DNA of 64,000 bases, taken from the NCBI GenBank assembly GCA_036346375.1, contig CM070511.1, positions 14,260,001-14,324,000 of the forward strand. Reading direction: 5' to 3'. Position numbers and translations under genes: made by a program. Below the pieces are notes generated by a model. That model was not told the origin of the DNA and searched no databases. It worked only from the letters and a program-made list of their open reading frames with translations. The stretch's first letter is position 1; each line of letters opens with the position of its first letter. This stretch comes from Guadua angustifolia. Lineage: Eukaryota; Streptophyta; Magnoliopsida; Poales; Poaceae. Of the stretch, positions 33,598-46,388 are shown in pieces.

Positions 33598-35297
33598 ATC
33601 TCCCCCTTGATGAGTATATTGACAAACACATGAAAAGGCATAAGTTTTGAGTTTGAATAAGAGAAGAAGAAAGCAATTTGAATGCAAAGCCAAACTTGAT
33701 CAAAGAAATAGAAATAAAAAACATGACCAAGTTGGCAACTAGAAATACTTATGATCTATGAATGATAGCAAAAATTAACAAAGATCATAAGAATTAAGAT
33801 GAATCAAGATGCAAAATGATGCCTTTTATATGATTTCTCCCCTTTTGGCAATATAGGCATCAAGATAGCATTTTCTTTTCTCCCCTTTTTTTGTTTTTAT
33901 GCAAGTAATGCAGCCTAAGGTATGTCCAAGTGCAAATAAATATTTTGCTAGCAAGATTTAATTGAAACCATGTCATTTTTACCAAGAATGAACATGCGCA
34001 ACACTTGTCATTAGTTTCAAAACTAGAAGCAAAACCATTCAAAGGATCAAATGGAAAATATAGAGTTCAATCTACTCAACACTTTGGGGAATCTAGAAGT
34101 TCATATAAAGTTCTTCGAGCTTATATATATTTTTATTGTATGCAAATTTTTCTTTGAATTTTTGAAAGACATAGCGGGGTGCAAATGTTTCACATTATTT
34201 GCATTCTTTACCCACATTTGTTTTTTTTTGCATTTTTAAAGCAATCGACTCAAGCCATATTCGATCATCTCAAGAGGGACTCTTAAGAGAATGATCTTGG
34301 TCATTCACAACACATTCTAAGTTTATCTCAAGTGCAATGAGAAGCCGTCTTGTGAATGTGAAGTGTTGAGTCTAATGCGCACAAAAAGAGTCAATTTTGC
34401 TTCACTTTCATTTTAGCATTTTCATTTTTAAGATAGTGAAGGACTGAAGTATGGATCAAACAAGATTCACCCAAGTTGCTATAGGGATTCTAAAGAATTC
34501 TAGAATTTCACAAATCATGGCAAATACACTTAGAGAAGAAACTTAGCAAGTAAACGCAATATGTTTTATCAAGTTTTTCTTTTAAAGCCTTTTTTTTAAA
34601 ATTTTTTTGCAAGCTTAGCAAGATAAATGAACTTGGACATATCTAAGCAAGTAATTTTCTTCATAATATAGCATGGTGTATAAAATGAAACATGGATCAT
34701 TTGCATAATAGAGAAAGCTCATAAAATGAAAAAACAAGTTTATATGCAATGCATGAGAAAAATTCTTAAACTCCCCCTTAACATGTGATTCCATTTTAAG
34801 CACAAATCTGGTTCAAATTGAGTTATTAGCAAGATTAAGCTCAAGAATGGTCAAAAAGAACTCAATTAAAGCCAGAAACATAGAATGGAGGGAAGAAGTC
34901 AAGAAACTGTGAACTGGGTGGTTATAGAACATAGAAAAGATGGTAGAGAACACTACGGCTTAGACTCGCTTTCATCTTCCCTAATGACTAACATAGGAAA
35001 GCTGCCTCTAGATCTCACACTAAGGAGTGCACACAGACCCGGTCTACCCAGGGGGCCCAACACTTGCTAGATTTATAAGACTGTGAGGGAACTCAACCTA
35101 GAAAGAAGATAGAACAACTAATTAAGCATGATAGCAACCTAAAGCGCAAGATGAGAGGTCCATGCAAAGCATGCCAGAAGTCTAAGTGAAGTGAACTTAT
35201 AACTCTAAGGAATAAAACCCATAAGCACCCAGAGCAATACAAAAGAAAGGAAAAACTGAAATAAAATATAATACATAATATACAGATCAGCTCCCCC
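33598..35297 (-). other. Copia spacer with several polypurine tracts
   Basis: No ORF is supported. On the minus strand purine-rich tracts of AAGGGGGAG type occur directly before the 3' LTR (33599-33608) and again at 33836-33847, 33876-33893, 34771-34780 and 35291-35300. Multiple polypurine tracts upstream of the 3' LTR are an established signature of Sireviruses. The one at 33599-33608 abuts the LTR and is the natural plus-strand primer. Confidence 0.7.
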
Positions 35298-37465
35298 TCA
35301 TAGAAAGTCGTAAGGGCACATGACTCCAAGCTCACTCCTCAAGGCAACAAACCTAGAGCTATCCAAAAGCTTGGTAAAGATATCGGCCAACTGGTGATCA
35401 CTCTCCATGAACTGGAGCACTATATCTCCTTTCTCCACATGGTCTCTAAGGAAGTGATATCTAACATCAATGTGTTTGGTCCGGAATGTCAGACTGGTTC
35501 TTTGCAATGCAGATAGCAGAAGTGTTATCACAGAAAAGTGGAACACTCTCTATCTCTAACCCAAAGTCCCGTAAGGTCGATCTCATCTAGAGCACTGCTA
35601 CAAAGAATCGGTGCAAAAGAACATACTCGCCTCGCCAGAGATCAGGCAACACTAGACTGCTTCCTAGACGACCAAGAAATAAGAGAAGTGCCAATGAATT
35701 GGCAAGTGCCAGAAGTGCTCTTCCTATCTATCCTACAGTCAACAAAGTCAGCATCAGAAAAGGCTATAAGGGATAGACAAGAGGAAGAAGCTACTAGATA
35801 CCATAATTAATGTTAAGGTACCTGAAGATGCGCTTCACCGCTTGCCGATGAGAGACGCGAGGAGAAGCTTGAAAGCGAGCGCACATACACACGGCAAAGT
35901 GTATGTCCGGCCGAGAGGCAGTAAGATACAAGAGGGAGCCAATCATGCTGCAGAACTCCTTTTGATCAGCAGGCTCACCATCCTCATCGGGCTCGAGGAC
36001 AGTAGTGGTGGAAATAGGAGTCATCACAGGCTTCCTATCAGACATATCAAACCACCTTAGGAGATCCCGAGTGTACTTACCTTGGTGCAGGAAAGTACCC
36101 TCCCGAGTCTACTTGATTTGGAAGCCGAGGAAGTAGCTCAACTCACCCATCATACTCATCTCAAATTCTGTGCTCATCACCTCAGAAAAATAAGACACAA
36201 GAGACTGAGATGAGCCACCAAAGATAATATTGTCCACATAAATCTGGATGAGAAGGATATGAGAATCCTGGTGTCTGATGAATAGAGTTTTGTCTACTAT
36301 ACCCATTTTGAAACCATGACTGAGAAGATAGGACTTAAGCCTCTCATACCAAGCTCTAGGGGCCTGCTTAAGTCCATACAAGGCCTTGGAAAGCTTATAG
36401 ACATGGTTCAGGTATTTGGGGTTCTCAAATCCTGGAGATTGATTGACATACACCTCTTCCTCAATGAAGCCATCAAGAAATGCACTCTTGACATCCATTT
36501 GATAGAGTTTGAAGCCTTGGGATGCAGAGAATGCAAGCAGGATTCTAATCGCCTCTAGTCTAGCTACAGGGTTAAAGGTCTCCTCAAAGTCTAGACCTTC
36601 AACCTGAGTGAAGCCCTGTGCAACTAGTCTAGCCTTGTTGCGAATGACAACCCCATCCTCACTCTGCTTGTTTTTGAACACCCACTTGGTCCCAATGATA
36701 TTATGACCAAATGGGGGCTCTACAAGCTACCAGACTTTGTTCCTCTAAAATTTTTCTAGTTCCTCATGCATAGCATTAATCCATGATTCATCGGATAATG
36801 CATGAGTAACATCCTTTGGCTCAAAAGAGGCAACAAAGGCAGAGTGAAGATAGATAGAAGATAAGCCTGATTTTGAGCGCGTAACACACTCAAATAGATC
36901 ACCAATGATCTGCTCAGGAGGATGAGAATGCTGAATGTGGCGAGGAGGACCAGAATTAGAAGTGGCATCTACCTCTTGAGTAGAAGAGGAAGGAACAGAA
37001 CCACTCGCTGAAGGAGAGTCTGAAGGTAGGGGTTGGTCTCCCTGAGGTGCAGAAATGGAAATATGAGGCACCTTAGGTATAGAGGGGACTGGATCAGGTG
37101 GAACACCATCATCTCCATCATCCTCATCCTCTACAAAGATGGTCTCGGAGGGATAAGAAGAGCCTGAAATATCAGGTCTAACTCCTAGGCTAGCCTGATC
37201 AAAGGTCACATCACAGGTCTCTATGATCCTATTCGCATCACAATTCTAGACCATATAGCTATGAGAGGAAGTCGAATAACTCAAAAAGATACCATCAGAA
37301 GAACAAGACTCAAATTTATCTAGGTTACCAAACTTCAAGATAAAACACTTGCAACCAAAAACGCAAAAATGAGAAACACTGGACTTTCGCCCATACCTCA
37401 ACTCATAACAAGTGCGATGCAAATGTGCTCTCAAGAAAACGCGATTGGAAACATTACAAGTAGTA
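35298..37465 (-). pseudogene. Copia pol: integrase C-terminus, reverse transcriptase, RNase H
   Basis: Minus-strand reading begins inside integrase (37434: RTCYELRYGRKSSVSHFCVFG, then GCKCFILKF) and an acidic Pro/Ser-rich linker (37209-36990). RT starts near 36800 with SDESWINAMHEELEKF, then KARLVAQGFTQVEGLDFEETF at 36630 (FTQVEGLDFEETFNPVARLE), QMDVKSAFLDGFIEEEVYV, LYGLKQAPRAWYERL and IYVDNIIFGGSSQ near 36225. The family motif is YVDD; here the second Asp is Asn. MSMMGELSYFLGFQIK ends the open frame at 36109. RNase H blocks follow: GSLLYLTASRPDIHFAV near 35950 and RTKHIDVRYHFLRD near 35470, ending at TAG before 35298. Stops separate the blocks. The gene is cut at 37465 by the chromovirus insertion. 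Confidence 0.88.
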
Positions 37466-39599
37466 TGTCACGCCCGGAATTTGAATTCCGAACACTCAGT
37501 GTGATACACCAGTCTAGAATCACGCTGGTGCTCACAGATACAACGGAGATGAATACCATCACACATACACAGCGGAAATAATAACAATAAGGTATTTATC
37601 TCAAATTAAATTGTTAAGACCTTAAGGTCAGCCTTACAATATTAAGCCACGCAGGGCTAAGTTCAGAGTAAACAAATAACAACAGCGGAAATAAATCTTC
37701 GTAGAGCCCCAATTTGCCACAGGCAACTGACTGGGCTCGCTCCTAGTTTGTCGGCTTTTCCTGGAACTCCTCCTCTATTGCAGGTGCAGCTTCTTCTTCA
37801 ACTGAGGTTGTGATGTTTGCAAGGGGGTGAGTACACACCGTACTCAACAAGTCATGCACAGAATGCAACCTAATATGCTACATGCCAGGCTTATTCCAAT
37901 GGAATGGCTTAAAGGTTTATTTGCAATAAACAGCATTGAACAAATAACATAAGTAGATTCGAAAGCAGTAAAAACAAGTAGAATTAACAATAACTTTTCC
38001 AGAAGTTAAGTAAAAGCATATCCACATCCTAATTCATACTTCCATCAACTTCGTCTTTTAACCCAACCACATTTTTAATAAAGTCTAACTCTTGACTGTA
38101 ATCCCCGAGCGATGTCCAATACCGTGGATACGGCTATTCAAATAGTTTGTACACTCTGCAGAGGTTATACACTTTACCCACAAGATACAGTCAAACACCT
38201 CAAAGGCGCGTAATCGTAACAAAGCCTTTCCAAAGATCCGTCTAAACTCAAGATTGCCCGCTAAGGATTCAACATCAAGGATACACCTCCACAACAGGCC
38301 CCCTCTTGCGCTGTGAGTTTTACTACCCGTACACCCGGACTCACTCCACCACGACAAGCATCAAGAATAGATTTCACAATTTACTCGCTTAGGTCCGCCC
38401 CATTCCGAACTTGTGGTTGTATGAATGACCCAGTCAAAGGCTCGCAAGGTTAAATCCTTAATTGACCGAGGCAAGACTTCCCAAAAATTCATCATGTCAA
38501 CATGCCAATAAAAACCTAATCCAAATGCGACCGCCCAAATGCCACATCTGGCCCACCACTGAACATCTTGCCACTTGCCCCAGTCTAAACCATTTTCCCA
38601 CCCGGTTGGTTACCATGCACCACGTGCCATCATCCTTTTAATAACACATGCCACATTCTTTCAAAACATGTTCTATAATTCAATAGTTAATATTCGACTT
38701 TATTTCCAATACCGTGTCATTAGTTCGGGTAGCATGGCTAAGCAAACTAACACGTTCTAGTTACCCCAATCTGGCAACTAGTATAGACCAGTATGTAAAA
38801 TCCAACATAGGGTGACAAATGATTTAGTGACATACAAATATTATGGATAAGGTGACAATATCAAGTGGTAAATATCTAATCCCAAATTACTTGAAAGCAT
38901 TATAATTAAATTAGCATGCATAATTTAAATCAACATAACTTTTAAAAACATAGGAGCAAAATGATCAAAGCATAACTTGCCTTCAGAAGCAAATGAGTCT
39001 TGGTCTGAAGCTTGATCCTCGAAATCCGTGTCCTCACACAGGTCAACGTCTACGCGTAACAGATAAAGAACCAAATAAACACGCAAAACAACGTGCAAAC
39101 ATACATTTGGAAAAATACGACAAATCAAACTAATTCGTAGCTTCATAAAAACTTCCAGATAATTAGTTTAGCATTTTCTAAGATTTATAAAATTTATTTC
39201 GACATTTTTGAACGTATAGTTTAAGAGTTACAAAATTCATAATTTGGACTTTCCTTGAATATTTTAATAGTATAAATTCATTTATAAAATTTCATAAAAA
39301 TTACTGTAGATAGGTATTAATATTTACTAATTTACAAAATTTGTTGCATATGATTTGGACTTATAACGAATTTGTAGCAAAAAAGACAAAATCTGCAATT
39401 TGGTAACGAATTTACGTACAAAATTTAACTAGTTATCCAATGCATGGCACTGTTCATCTCATATATCCGTATTCTTCTTGCTTCTTTGTTTTTCTTCAGT
39501 TCTGCTGGCTATGCGAAAAAGAAAATCGAGAGCTTGGCTACGGAGAAGAAGGCGCATAGCCAAGCAAATGGCGACGGCGACGGCGATGGCGCTACTGTC

Positions 39600-40020
39600 C
39601 TAATATATATGTGTATACACCTCTAGTATAATTGTATACTTGCATGCAGCCTATCATATACGTGAATATGTATACATGCTAACATGAATATGGGAGCATG
39701 CATTTGGCCTAATATATATATACATGCGTACGTATATACTAACATATATATGTATACAAGCGTTCATTCCGAATACAAATATACGTGTACATGTACGCGC
39801 ATGCTTCCTAATATATACTATATACATGTGTACGTCCGAACATATATATATATATATAAGCATACATCCTAACATAACCATGTATACAAGATTACGTACT
39901 CATATATATGTATATATATAGATATGTTCATGATTCGGCCTAATATATTTGTACGTATACAAGCCTAAGAATCAACCTAATATATACATGCGTACTAGCA
40001 TATATACGTACATGCACAAT
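39600..40020. repeat. TATATACATG/TACGTATA-rich simple repeat
   Basis: Alternating purine-pyrimidine sequence with recurring CCTAATATATAT, ACATGCGTACGTATA and ATACAAGC phrases spaced roughly every 40-60 bases. Overlapping open frames on both strands (rich in Tyr, Ile, His) are artefacts of the repeat. Confidence 0.75.
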
Positions 40021-40379
40021 ACATACGGGCGAATCAACCGATTGATAAAGACAGAGCGCGCGTGACGAGGGCTAGACGTCCCTTGACCGGCTGGCGCATG
40101 GTCAACGGATCCCCCAAGCTCGGGAGGCCCCCGGCCACGACTTGGGTGCGTGCCGAGGTGCTCGACCTAGAGCGCGCTGGACCCGAGCACGGCCCCGTTC
40201 GACCTCGAGCTCGGGCGGGCCCTTGTTCGGGGCCGTAGTCCACTCTTGGATTTCGGATCAAGCATTTGACCGGCGGTTGCCCAAGCCGCGGGTCGTGGGG
40301 TAGGAGCAGGTGCGTGCAACAAGTTCGGGCGATTCTTCGCCACCCTCAACGTGCATGAAGGCCACTTCCCGGGAATCTC

Positions 40380-40700
40380 TCCCGTCCGTTGCGTGCAGTG
40401 GAGGTATAAAGACCAAGGATGCGCAGTTTTTTGAGAGACACGAAGACAACACACAACACGCCACAGCCCGAGCTTAGACATAGCCATTGTTAAACTTGAG
40501 CTGTAACACACCCTTGTACTCAAAAATAGCCAAGAAAACTGCCGGAAGGCGACTGGAGTAGAGCTATTACCTCCACAGGGGCTCGAACCAGTATAAATCT
40601 CGGTCTCACGCTCGTTGTCGTCTTGCTCCGACCATCGCCACGTCTACTCTTTTCCTCCGTCTGAGCAAAGCACAGCTCGGGTCCCGCATCATACTGACCC
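40380..40700 (+). other. Tat-like LTR R/U5 segment embedded in the chromovirus LTR
   Basis: On the plus strand a TATAAAG (40398) is followed by GTAACACACCCTTGTACTC (40503) and CCTCCACAGGGGCTCGAACC with AGTATAAATCTC (40570-40600), the R/U5 pattern seen in grass Tat-type LTRs (CCTCCGCG...GGCCCGAACC.GTATAAATC). The same motif is visible on the minus strand in the gypsy A 5' LTR near 62120. I infer a solo LTR or fragment inserted into the chromovirus LTR, but its edges were not found. Confidence 0.4.
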
Positions 40701-41894
40701 CCCATCTCATTTCTTGCGGTTGGCGATCCCGATCGTCGACAACGCGCAAAAGAGAAAAAGAAAAGAGTACTAATTCGCGGTAGACAACAGCGCAGGAAGA
40801 GGCGAGGCCGAAGATTGCGCCAACGGCAAAGTCTGCGCCAGGCGACGGAATCGGCAACGGCGGCGGCGGTCGATCGGTCGAACGCCGGAATACGGTCGAC
40901 GACTGCAGCACAGGTCGACGAGCGCGAAAAGAGGCGTGGCCGGCGAGTGCACCGGTGTTGCTAGTTCACGCGAGTGCAGGAAATGGAGAAGTGTCGCTAG
41001 AGAATGAGAAAGTGTTGGGGAGAAATGGAGAAATGGCTGGAGGATGAAATGTTCATGCGTTGCTAGTAAAAGGAAACGTCCATGCATACATCGCTAGAAA
41101 AGAAACGGCGCACTGATAGAAGAATCGGCTGGAAAGGAAGTTGGCTTGGCAAGAAATGGCTTCATACACATAAGGAGAGGAAATGGCTGCATGGTAGAGA
41201 AATGAAAAAAAATTGGAAACGGCTGGGAATGGAAAACGGCTAGTAAACTGAAACGTGCATGCATGCATGGTAGAAAGGAAACGTGCATGCATGCATGGTA
41301 GAGAAACGGCTAGTAATTGAACATACGGCTGGTAATTGAAGAATTGAAACGGCAGGGAAGAATAATTCACATGTACAGAAGTCCATGCATTCACGTGACT
41401 GTCGGTTAACTTCCGAATTTGAATAGTGTTGGAACAATACGCGGTTAGGATAAAATAGCAAAATGCTCTAAAAATCTTGGAAAAATCCTCTAAAATAATA
41501 GGGAATATTTGGAACTTAACGGAGTTGGTTTCGCAATTTTTTGATATATAGATTTTCTGCAAAAATTCTTTTAGTGGATCAGACACTTGTACGGTTTTTT
41601 TAATATAATCGACAAACTTAATTTATAATCTAGTTTTTGAAGGTATTTGAAAGAAACATCCTTATTTTTCAAATTTTATTATTTTAAACTAAATTTGGAA
41701 TTTATGCGCACGTGAAATGCATAATCGTTATTTTATATGATTAATTCGATAAAGCTTATATTCAAATTAATTTCAAAAATTCCAAATAAATTACAGACAT
41801 TTCCAAAAAAAAATTCGAAATAACGTAAATACCGTTAAAGCAAATTTCGGGATGTTACAAACATCCCCCCTTAACAGAATCTCGTCCCCGAGAT

Positions 41895-43465
41895 TCAGGG
41901 CTGGCTAGAGAAGAGGTCAGGAAACTCTTTTTTCAGATCTTCCTCACGTTCCCAAGTTGCTTCGCTTTCTGTGTGATTGCTCCATTGAACTCTGCAGAAA
42001 CGAATGGATTTGTTTCTTGTTTCCCGTTCAGCTGTGTCTAATATCTTGATGGGATATTCCTTATAGGTTAGATTTTCTTGTAGCTTGATCTCTTCCAGAG
42101 GTGTGTGCTTTGTTGGTACTCGAAGGCACTTCTTCAACTGAGATACATGGAATACGTCGTGCACTCCTGCCAAAGATTGCGGCAATTCTAATTGATATGC
42201 CACTTCACCTTTGCGGCTCAAGATTTTGAATGGACCCACGTATCTCGGGGCAAGCTTTCCTTTAGTGTGGAACCTCTTAACTTCTTTAAGCGGCATGACT
42301 TTGAGATAGACATAATCTTCAGGCTCAAAGCTCAACTCGCGACGTCGATTGTCAGCGTAACTCTTTTGCCTTGATTGTGCAGTCTTCAACCTTTCTCGAA
42401 TCAGAGCAATCTTTTCCTCTGCATCTAACAGTATGTCTGGTCCAAAAACATGACGTTCTCCCGTCTCATTCCAATTTAATGGTGTCCGACATGAACGACC
42501 ATACAAAGCTTTAAAAGGCGACATTTTCAAACTGGCTTGATAGCTATTATTGTAGCTAAACGCTGCGTACGGCAAGCATTTGTCCCACGAGGTTGCATAT
42601 GACAAAGCGCAAGCTCTTAACATATCCTCAAGTATCTGATTTACTCTTTCAGTCTGACCATCTGTCTGTGGATGGTATGCCGTACTAAAATTCAAACGGG
42701 TACCCATAGCTGTATGCAGCTTATCCCAAAATCTCGAGGTAAATTGAGTACCTCTGTCCGATACTATCTTCTTGGGTACACCATGTAAACAAACAATTCT
42801 CGATATATATAACTCTGCTAACTTATCTCCTGAGTAGGTTGTCTTCACGGGTATGAAATGTGCAACTTTTGTTAACCGATCCACTATAACCCATATAGAG
42901 TCATATCCACCTTGAATCCTTGGCAATCCAAAGGATGAAATCCATCCCGATCTCCTCCCATTTCCATTACGGTATCTTTAGTGGTTGTAGCAACCCTACT
43001 GGTCTCTCGATGCATTGCTTTAACTCTCTGACATACGTCACATAATGCTACATGCTCAGCTACTTCTTTCTTCATGTTCGGCCACCAAAATCTTTCCTTA
43101 AGATCCTGGTACATATTAGCACTACCGGGGTGAATTGAATATTTGGAATCATGTGCTTCTTCCAAGATCAACTGCTTCAATTCCGGCTTGTGAGGTACGC
43201 AGATTCGATTCTTCATCCATAGCGTACCTTGTTCATCTATTCTGAAGTCCTTTGCTAAATCTTCATCCATTTTGGATTTGATCCTATTTATCTTTTCATC
43301 ATCTTGTTGACCTTTTCTGATCTGCTCTTCTAAGGTCGGCTTAACCTCCAAGGTAGCTAAATACCCTTCTGTTACAACTTTCAACCTTAGTTTCTGAAGT
43401 TCCTTACACAAATCAGTTTGATCTTCTGCTATCATCGAATTCAAGCTATAGCTTTTCCGACTCAA
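41895..43465 (-). pseudogene. Chromovirus integrase with chromodomain-like tail
   Basis: From 43465 the frame gives the end of RNase H, then the zinc-binding HHCC region (YSIHPGSANMYQDLKERFWW, then VALCDVCQRVK). The DDE core follows in a second frame from 42926: YDSIWVIVDRLTKVAHFIPV (first Asp), FTSRFWDKLHTAMGTRLNFS, with SDRGTQF for the second Asp, and TAYHPQTDGQTERVNQILED for the Glu. The C-terminal tail has GPFKILSRKGEVAYQLELP and VFHVSQLKKCL (GPF/Y module), and ends YPIKILDTAERETRNKSIRF, VQWSNHTESEATWEREED..F, a chromodomain-like block. A frameshift near 42920-42960 separates the two frames. The chromodomain would direct insertion toward heterochromatin. Confidence 0.9.
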
Positions 43466-44700
43466 AGCATCTGCTACTACATTTGCTTTTCCTGGATGGT
43501 AATGGATTCCGACATTGTAATCCTTGATTAATTCTAACTATCTTCTCTGCCTCATGTTAAGATCCGATTGAGTGAATATATACTTTAAACTTTTATGATC
43601 AGTATATATTTCACATCGGTTTCCGATGAGATAATGACGCCATATTTTAAGGGCATGCACTACAGCAGCTAACTCTAAATCATGAGTCGGGTAATTCTAC
43701 TCATGTGGCCTTAACTGTGTTGAAGCGTAAACCACTACTTTGCCGTTTTGCATCAGAACACACCCGAGTCCCTGACGCGAGGCATCACAGTATATATCAA
43801 AGTTGTCCTTAGCATTCGGCAACACCAAGACAGGTGCCAAGGTTAGACGCTTCTTCAGCTCTTGGAAACTTTTTTCGCACTCAGGCGTCCACACAAACTT
43901 TTTCTCTTTCTTTAGTAGTTGCGTGAGAGGTTTCGCAATGGATGAGAAACCCTCGATGAACCGACGGTAATATCCCGCCATACCGAGAAAACTTCTAATC
44001 TGGGTAACTGTCTTTGGTTGTTCCCAATGTAATACTACCTCCACTTTCTTCGGATCGACAGCTACTCCTTCGGCAGTCATTACATGACCCAGGAACTCTA
44101 CCATCTTTTTCCAGAAGTCACATTTACTAAATTTTGCATATAGTTGGTTTTCTCTTAACTTTTCCAAAACCATTCTTAAATGTCCAGCATGCTCTTCGTC
44201 CGTCTAGGAGTAAACCAGGATGTCATCAATGAACACGACGACAAACTTGTCCAAATATTCCATGAATACTTTGTTCATCATATTCATGAAATAAGCTAGG
44301 GCATTGGCCAATCCAAAAGACATGACCGTGAATTCATAATGCCCATACCTTGACGAAAAAGCTGTCTTTGGTATGTCCTCAGTTCGAATTTTTAATTGAT
44401 GGTATCCGAACCGAAGATCTATCTTAGAGAAGACTCCCGCTCCTCTTAATTGATCGAAAAGATCATCTATCCTGGGCAAAGGATATTTATTCTTTATCGT
44501 CACCTCATTGAGTGCACGATAGTCTATACACATTCTAAAGCTCCCATCCTTTTTCTTAACAAACAATATCGGTGCTCCCCATGGCGATGAGCTTGGTCTG
44601 ATAAATCCTTTTTCCATGAGTTCTTCAATCTGCTTCTTCATTTCCACTAACTCTTCTATGGACATCCTATAGGGTCTCTTCGCATAGGTGCTGTTCCAGG
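43466..44700 (-). pseudogene. Chromovirus reverse transcriptase and RNase H
   Basis: RT begins near 44665 (MSIEELVEMKKQIEELMEKG, GFIRPSSSPWGAPILFVKKK), then GSFRMCIDYRALNEVTIKN, PLPRIDDLFDQLRGA and FSKIDL. The catalytic VVFIDDILVYS lies at about 44235-44204. A stop follows at 44201-44203, then FLGHVMTAEGVAVDPKK and GMAGYYRRFIEGFS from 44173. RNase H has FDIYCDASRQGLGCVLMQ near 43800 and a stop at 43696-43694. Sequence to 43470 (ADALSRKSY-like end of RNase H) continues with breaks. Catalytic Asp residues are retained. Confidence 0.9.
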
Positions 44701-45280
44701 CACTAGCTCAATCACGAACTCGATATCTCTATCCGGTGGCATCCCTGGCAAATCTTCGGGGAAAACATCCGAAAACTCTTTTACCACAGATACATCTTCC
44801 AATCTGACAGTCTCTGGACTGTTGACCATAAATTTTCCATCTTAGACTGTGGTTGCTTGAAATTCCACTTTTTCTCCGTCTTGGTTCTCTACAGACACTA
44901 CTCTGCGGCCACAATCCAATAAAGCTTTGTGCTTGGTTAGCCAATCCATCCCAAGGATCACGTCTAGGGTTTGAATATCTAGCACTATCAGGTTTGCTAG
45001 GAACACTACTTCATTAATGACTAGCTTAACTCCCAAGCATCCTTGATTTGATTGAAGTTCAGACCCATGTGATTGTACTAATAATGTACACTTTAGTTTT
45101 TACCACTTTCATCCCATTCCCCAAAGCAAACTTTCGAGAAATAAATGAATGGGAAGCTCCTGAGTCAAATAAAACAATTGCACGTACTGAGTTAACCAAA
45201 AACTTACCCGACGACGTCCGTACGATCTTGAGCTTCAGCAGTCGTGATGTGGTTCACTCGACCTCTAATAACTGTTGAAG
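44701..45280 (-). pseudogene. Chromovirus aspartic protease and linker
   Basis: Minus-strand reading gives AIVLFDSGASHSFIS near 45185-45140, the active-site D-S-G of gypsy proteases, then MGVKLVINEVVFLANLIVLDIQ (from 45036) and DVILGMDWLTKHKALLDCG, the second conserved protease block. Several stops (for example near 45060 and 44845) interrupt it. It lies between the gag zinc knuckle and RT, as expected. Confidence 0.8.
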
Positions 45281-46388
45281 GCGTAGCTCCGGTTTGGCCT
45301 CCTCCTCGACTTGTAGCTGGTGTTGGTGTCTTTGTCGGCGTTGGCCCCAGGTTAAAGCGAACTAGGGTCACATTTCCTCTCTTTGGGCAATGATTGGCGA
45401 AATGCCCTGGTTCATTACAGCTGAAGCAACGCCTCACTGGAGTTTGTTGATCAGTTCTCTGCAGGTTATTCCCCTGAGTAGGCGTTCTGAATCCATGACT
45501 TGATCCCGGTGCAGAAATTGTCCTCTGGTTGGTCATTTGCGGCTTGAATCTAGCAAATTGTTGAGAATTCACTCTCAGCCTCAACTGGTTTGGACGTCCT
45601 CCTTGATTGATCATCCGACGCTTACGGTCTTCACCGATTTCTTTGCGCTTGTCCTCTAGAATCAATGCCTTGTTAACCAATTCTTGAAAATCTGGAAACG
45701 TGTGGGTGATCAGTCCCACCTGCAGCCCAGAGTTAAGTCCCTTTATGAACCGGGATTGTCTTGCTTTGTCCGTTGCCACATCCTCTGGCGCATAACGAGC
45801 CAACTGAGTGAATTTGTTCAAATAATTAGCCACTGATTGGCCTCCTTATTTCAGAGATCGGAACTCTTCCTTTTTGAGTTCCATCATTCCTTCCGGTACA
45901 TGGTACTGGCGGAAGGCTGTCATAAATTCCTCCCAAGTGATCTCCTGGGGATGCTCGTGGGATGCACAATAGTTCTCCCACCACTCTGCGGCATTCCCTT
46001 CAAGTTGATGGGAGGCGTACAGGACCTTCTCATTGGGTCACACTGGGATATGTGCAACTTTCCTTTCTATCGTCCGAAGCCAATCATCTGCTTCGATGGG
46101 ATTGACATTGCCGGAAAATGTCGGGGGCCTGGTCCTCATAAATTCCGACAGTCTAGACTGGTGTCCATGGTTCATGGCTTGATTGTTGTTGTTAGCTGCG
46201 GCCTGATTCTGCAACTGCTGCATTTGATGCATCATGGTCTGCATCAGCTGAGTTTGAGCGGCCAGAGAAGCTCCTAGATTGCCCATATCAACGGGTGGTG
46301 CTGGTTGAGGATTTGGTGCATTGTCTTGGTTTCCACCCTGCTGTGATCCGCTTCCTCCGATTCCACTGTTTCCACGCGTATTCACCAT
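45204..46388 (-). pseudogene. Chromovirus gag
   Basis: Starts at ATG 46388 (MVNTRGNSGIGG) with a Gln/Asn-rich N-terminus (MMHQMQQLQNQAAANNNNQA), then RPPTFSGNVNPIEADDWLRT (core gag). Two in-frame stops follow, near 46036 and 45850. From 45833 it reads MANYLNKFTQLARYAPEDVA and a basic region, then the CCHC knuckle CFSCNEPGHFANHC (45430-45390). The reading frame is otherwise continuous over nearly 400 codons. Gag packages the element RNA; two stops make this copy inactive. Confidence 0.88.

Larger units (their letters stand above)
37466..41859 (-). repeat. Chromovirus 3' LTR, 4.4 kb
   Basis: Plus-strand ends TGTCACGCCCGG ... GGGATGTTACA. The first 1.8 kb (37466-39280) matches 47015-47617 plus 54482-55700. 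It contains a TATATACATG-type microsatellite (39600-40020) and a GC-rich block (40040-40900) that looks foreign. Apart from low-complexity frames there is no gene. The length is extreme for gypsy LTRs but known for Tekay-type elements. Confidence 0.85.

Noticed and set aside
38085..38357. 90-codon minus-strand frame in the LTR
   Set aside because: It lies in the LTR, is not open in the second LTR copy because of indels, and shows no domain.
39654..39921. Tyr/Ile/His-rich frames on both strands
   Set aside because: Artefacts of the TATATACATG simple repeat in the chromovirus LTR.
41053..41586. 177-codon minus-strand frame in the chromovirus LTR
   Set aside because: Noncoding LTR sequence with repeated CATGCATGCATGGTAGA phrases; no domain, and the reading is low-complexity Phe/Ser.
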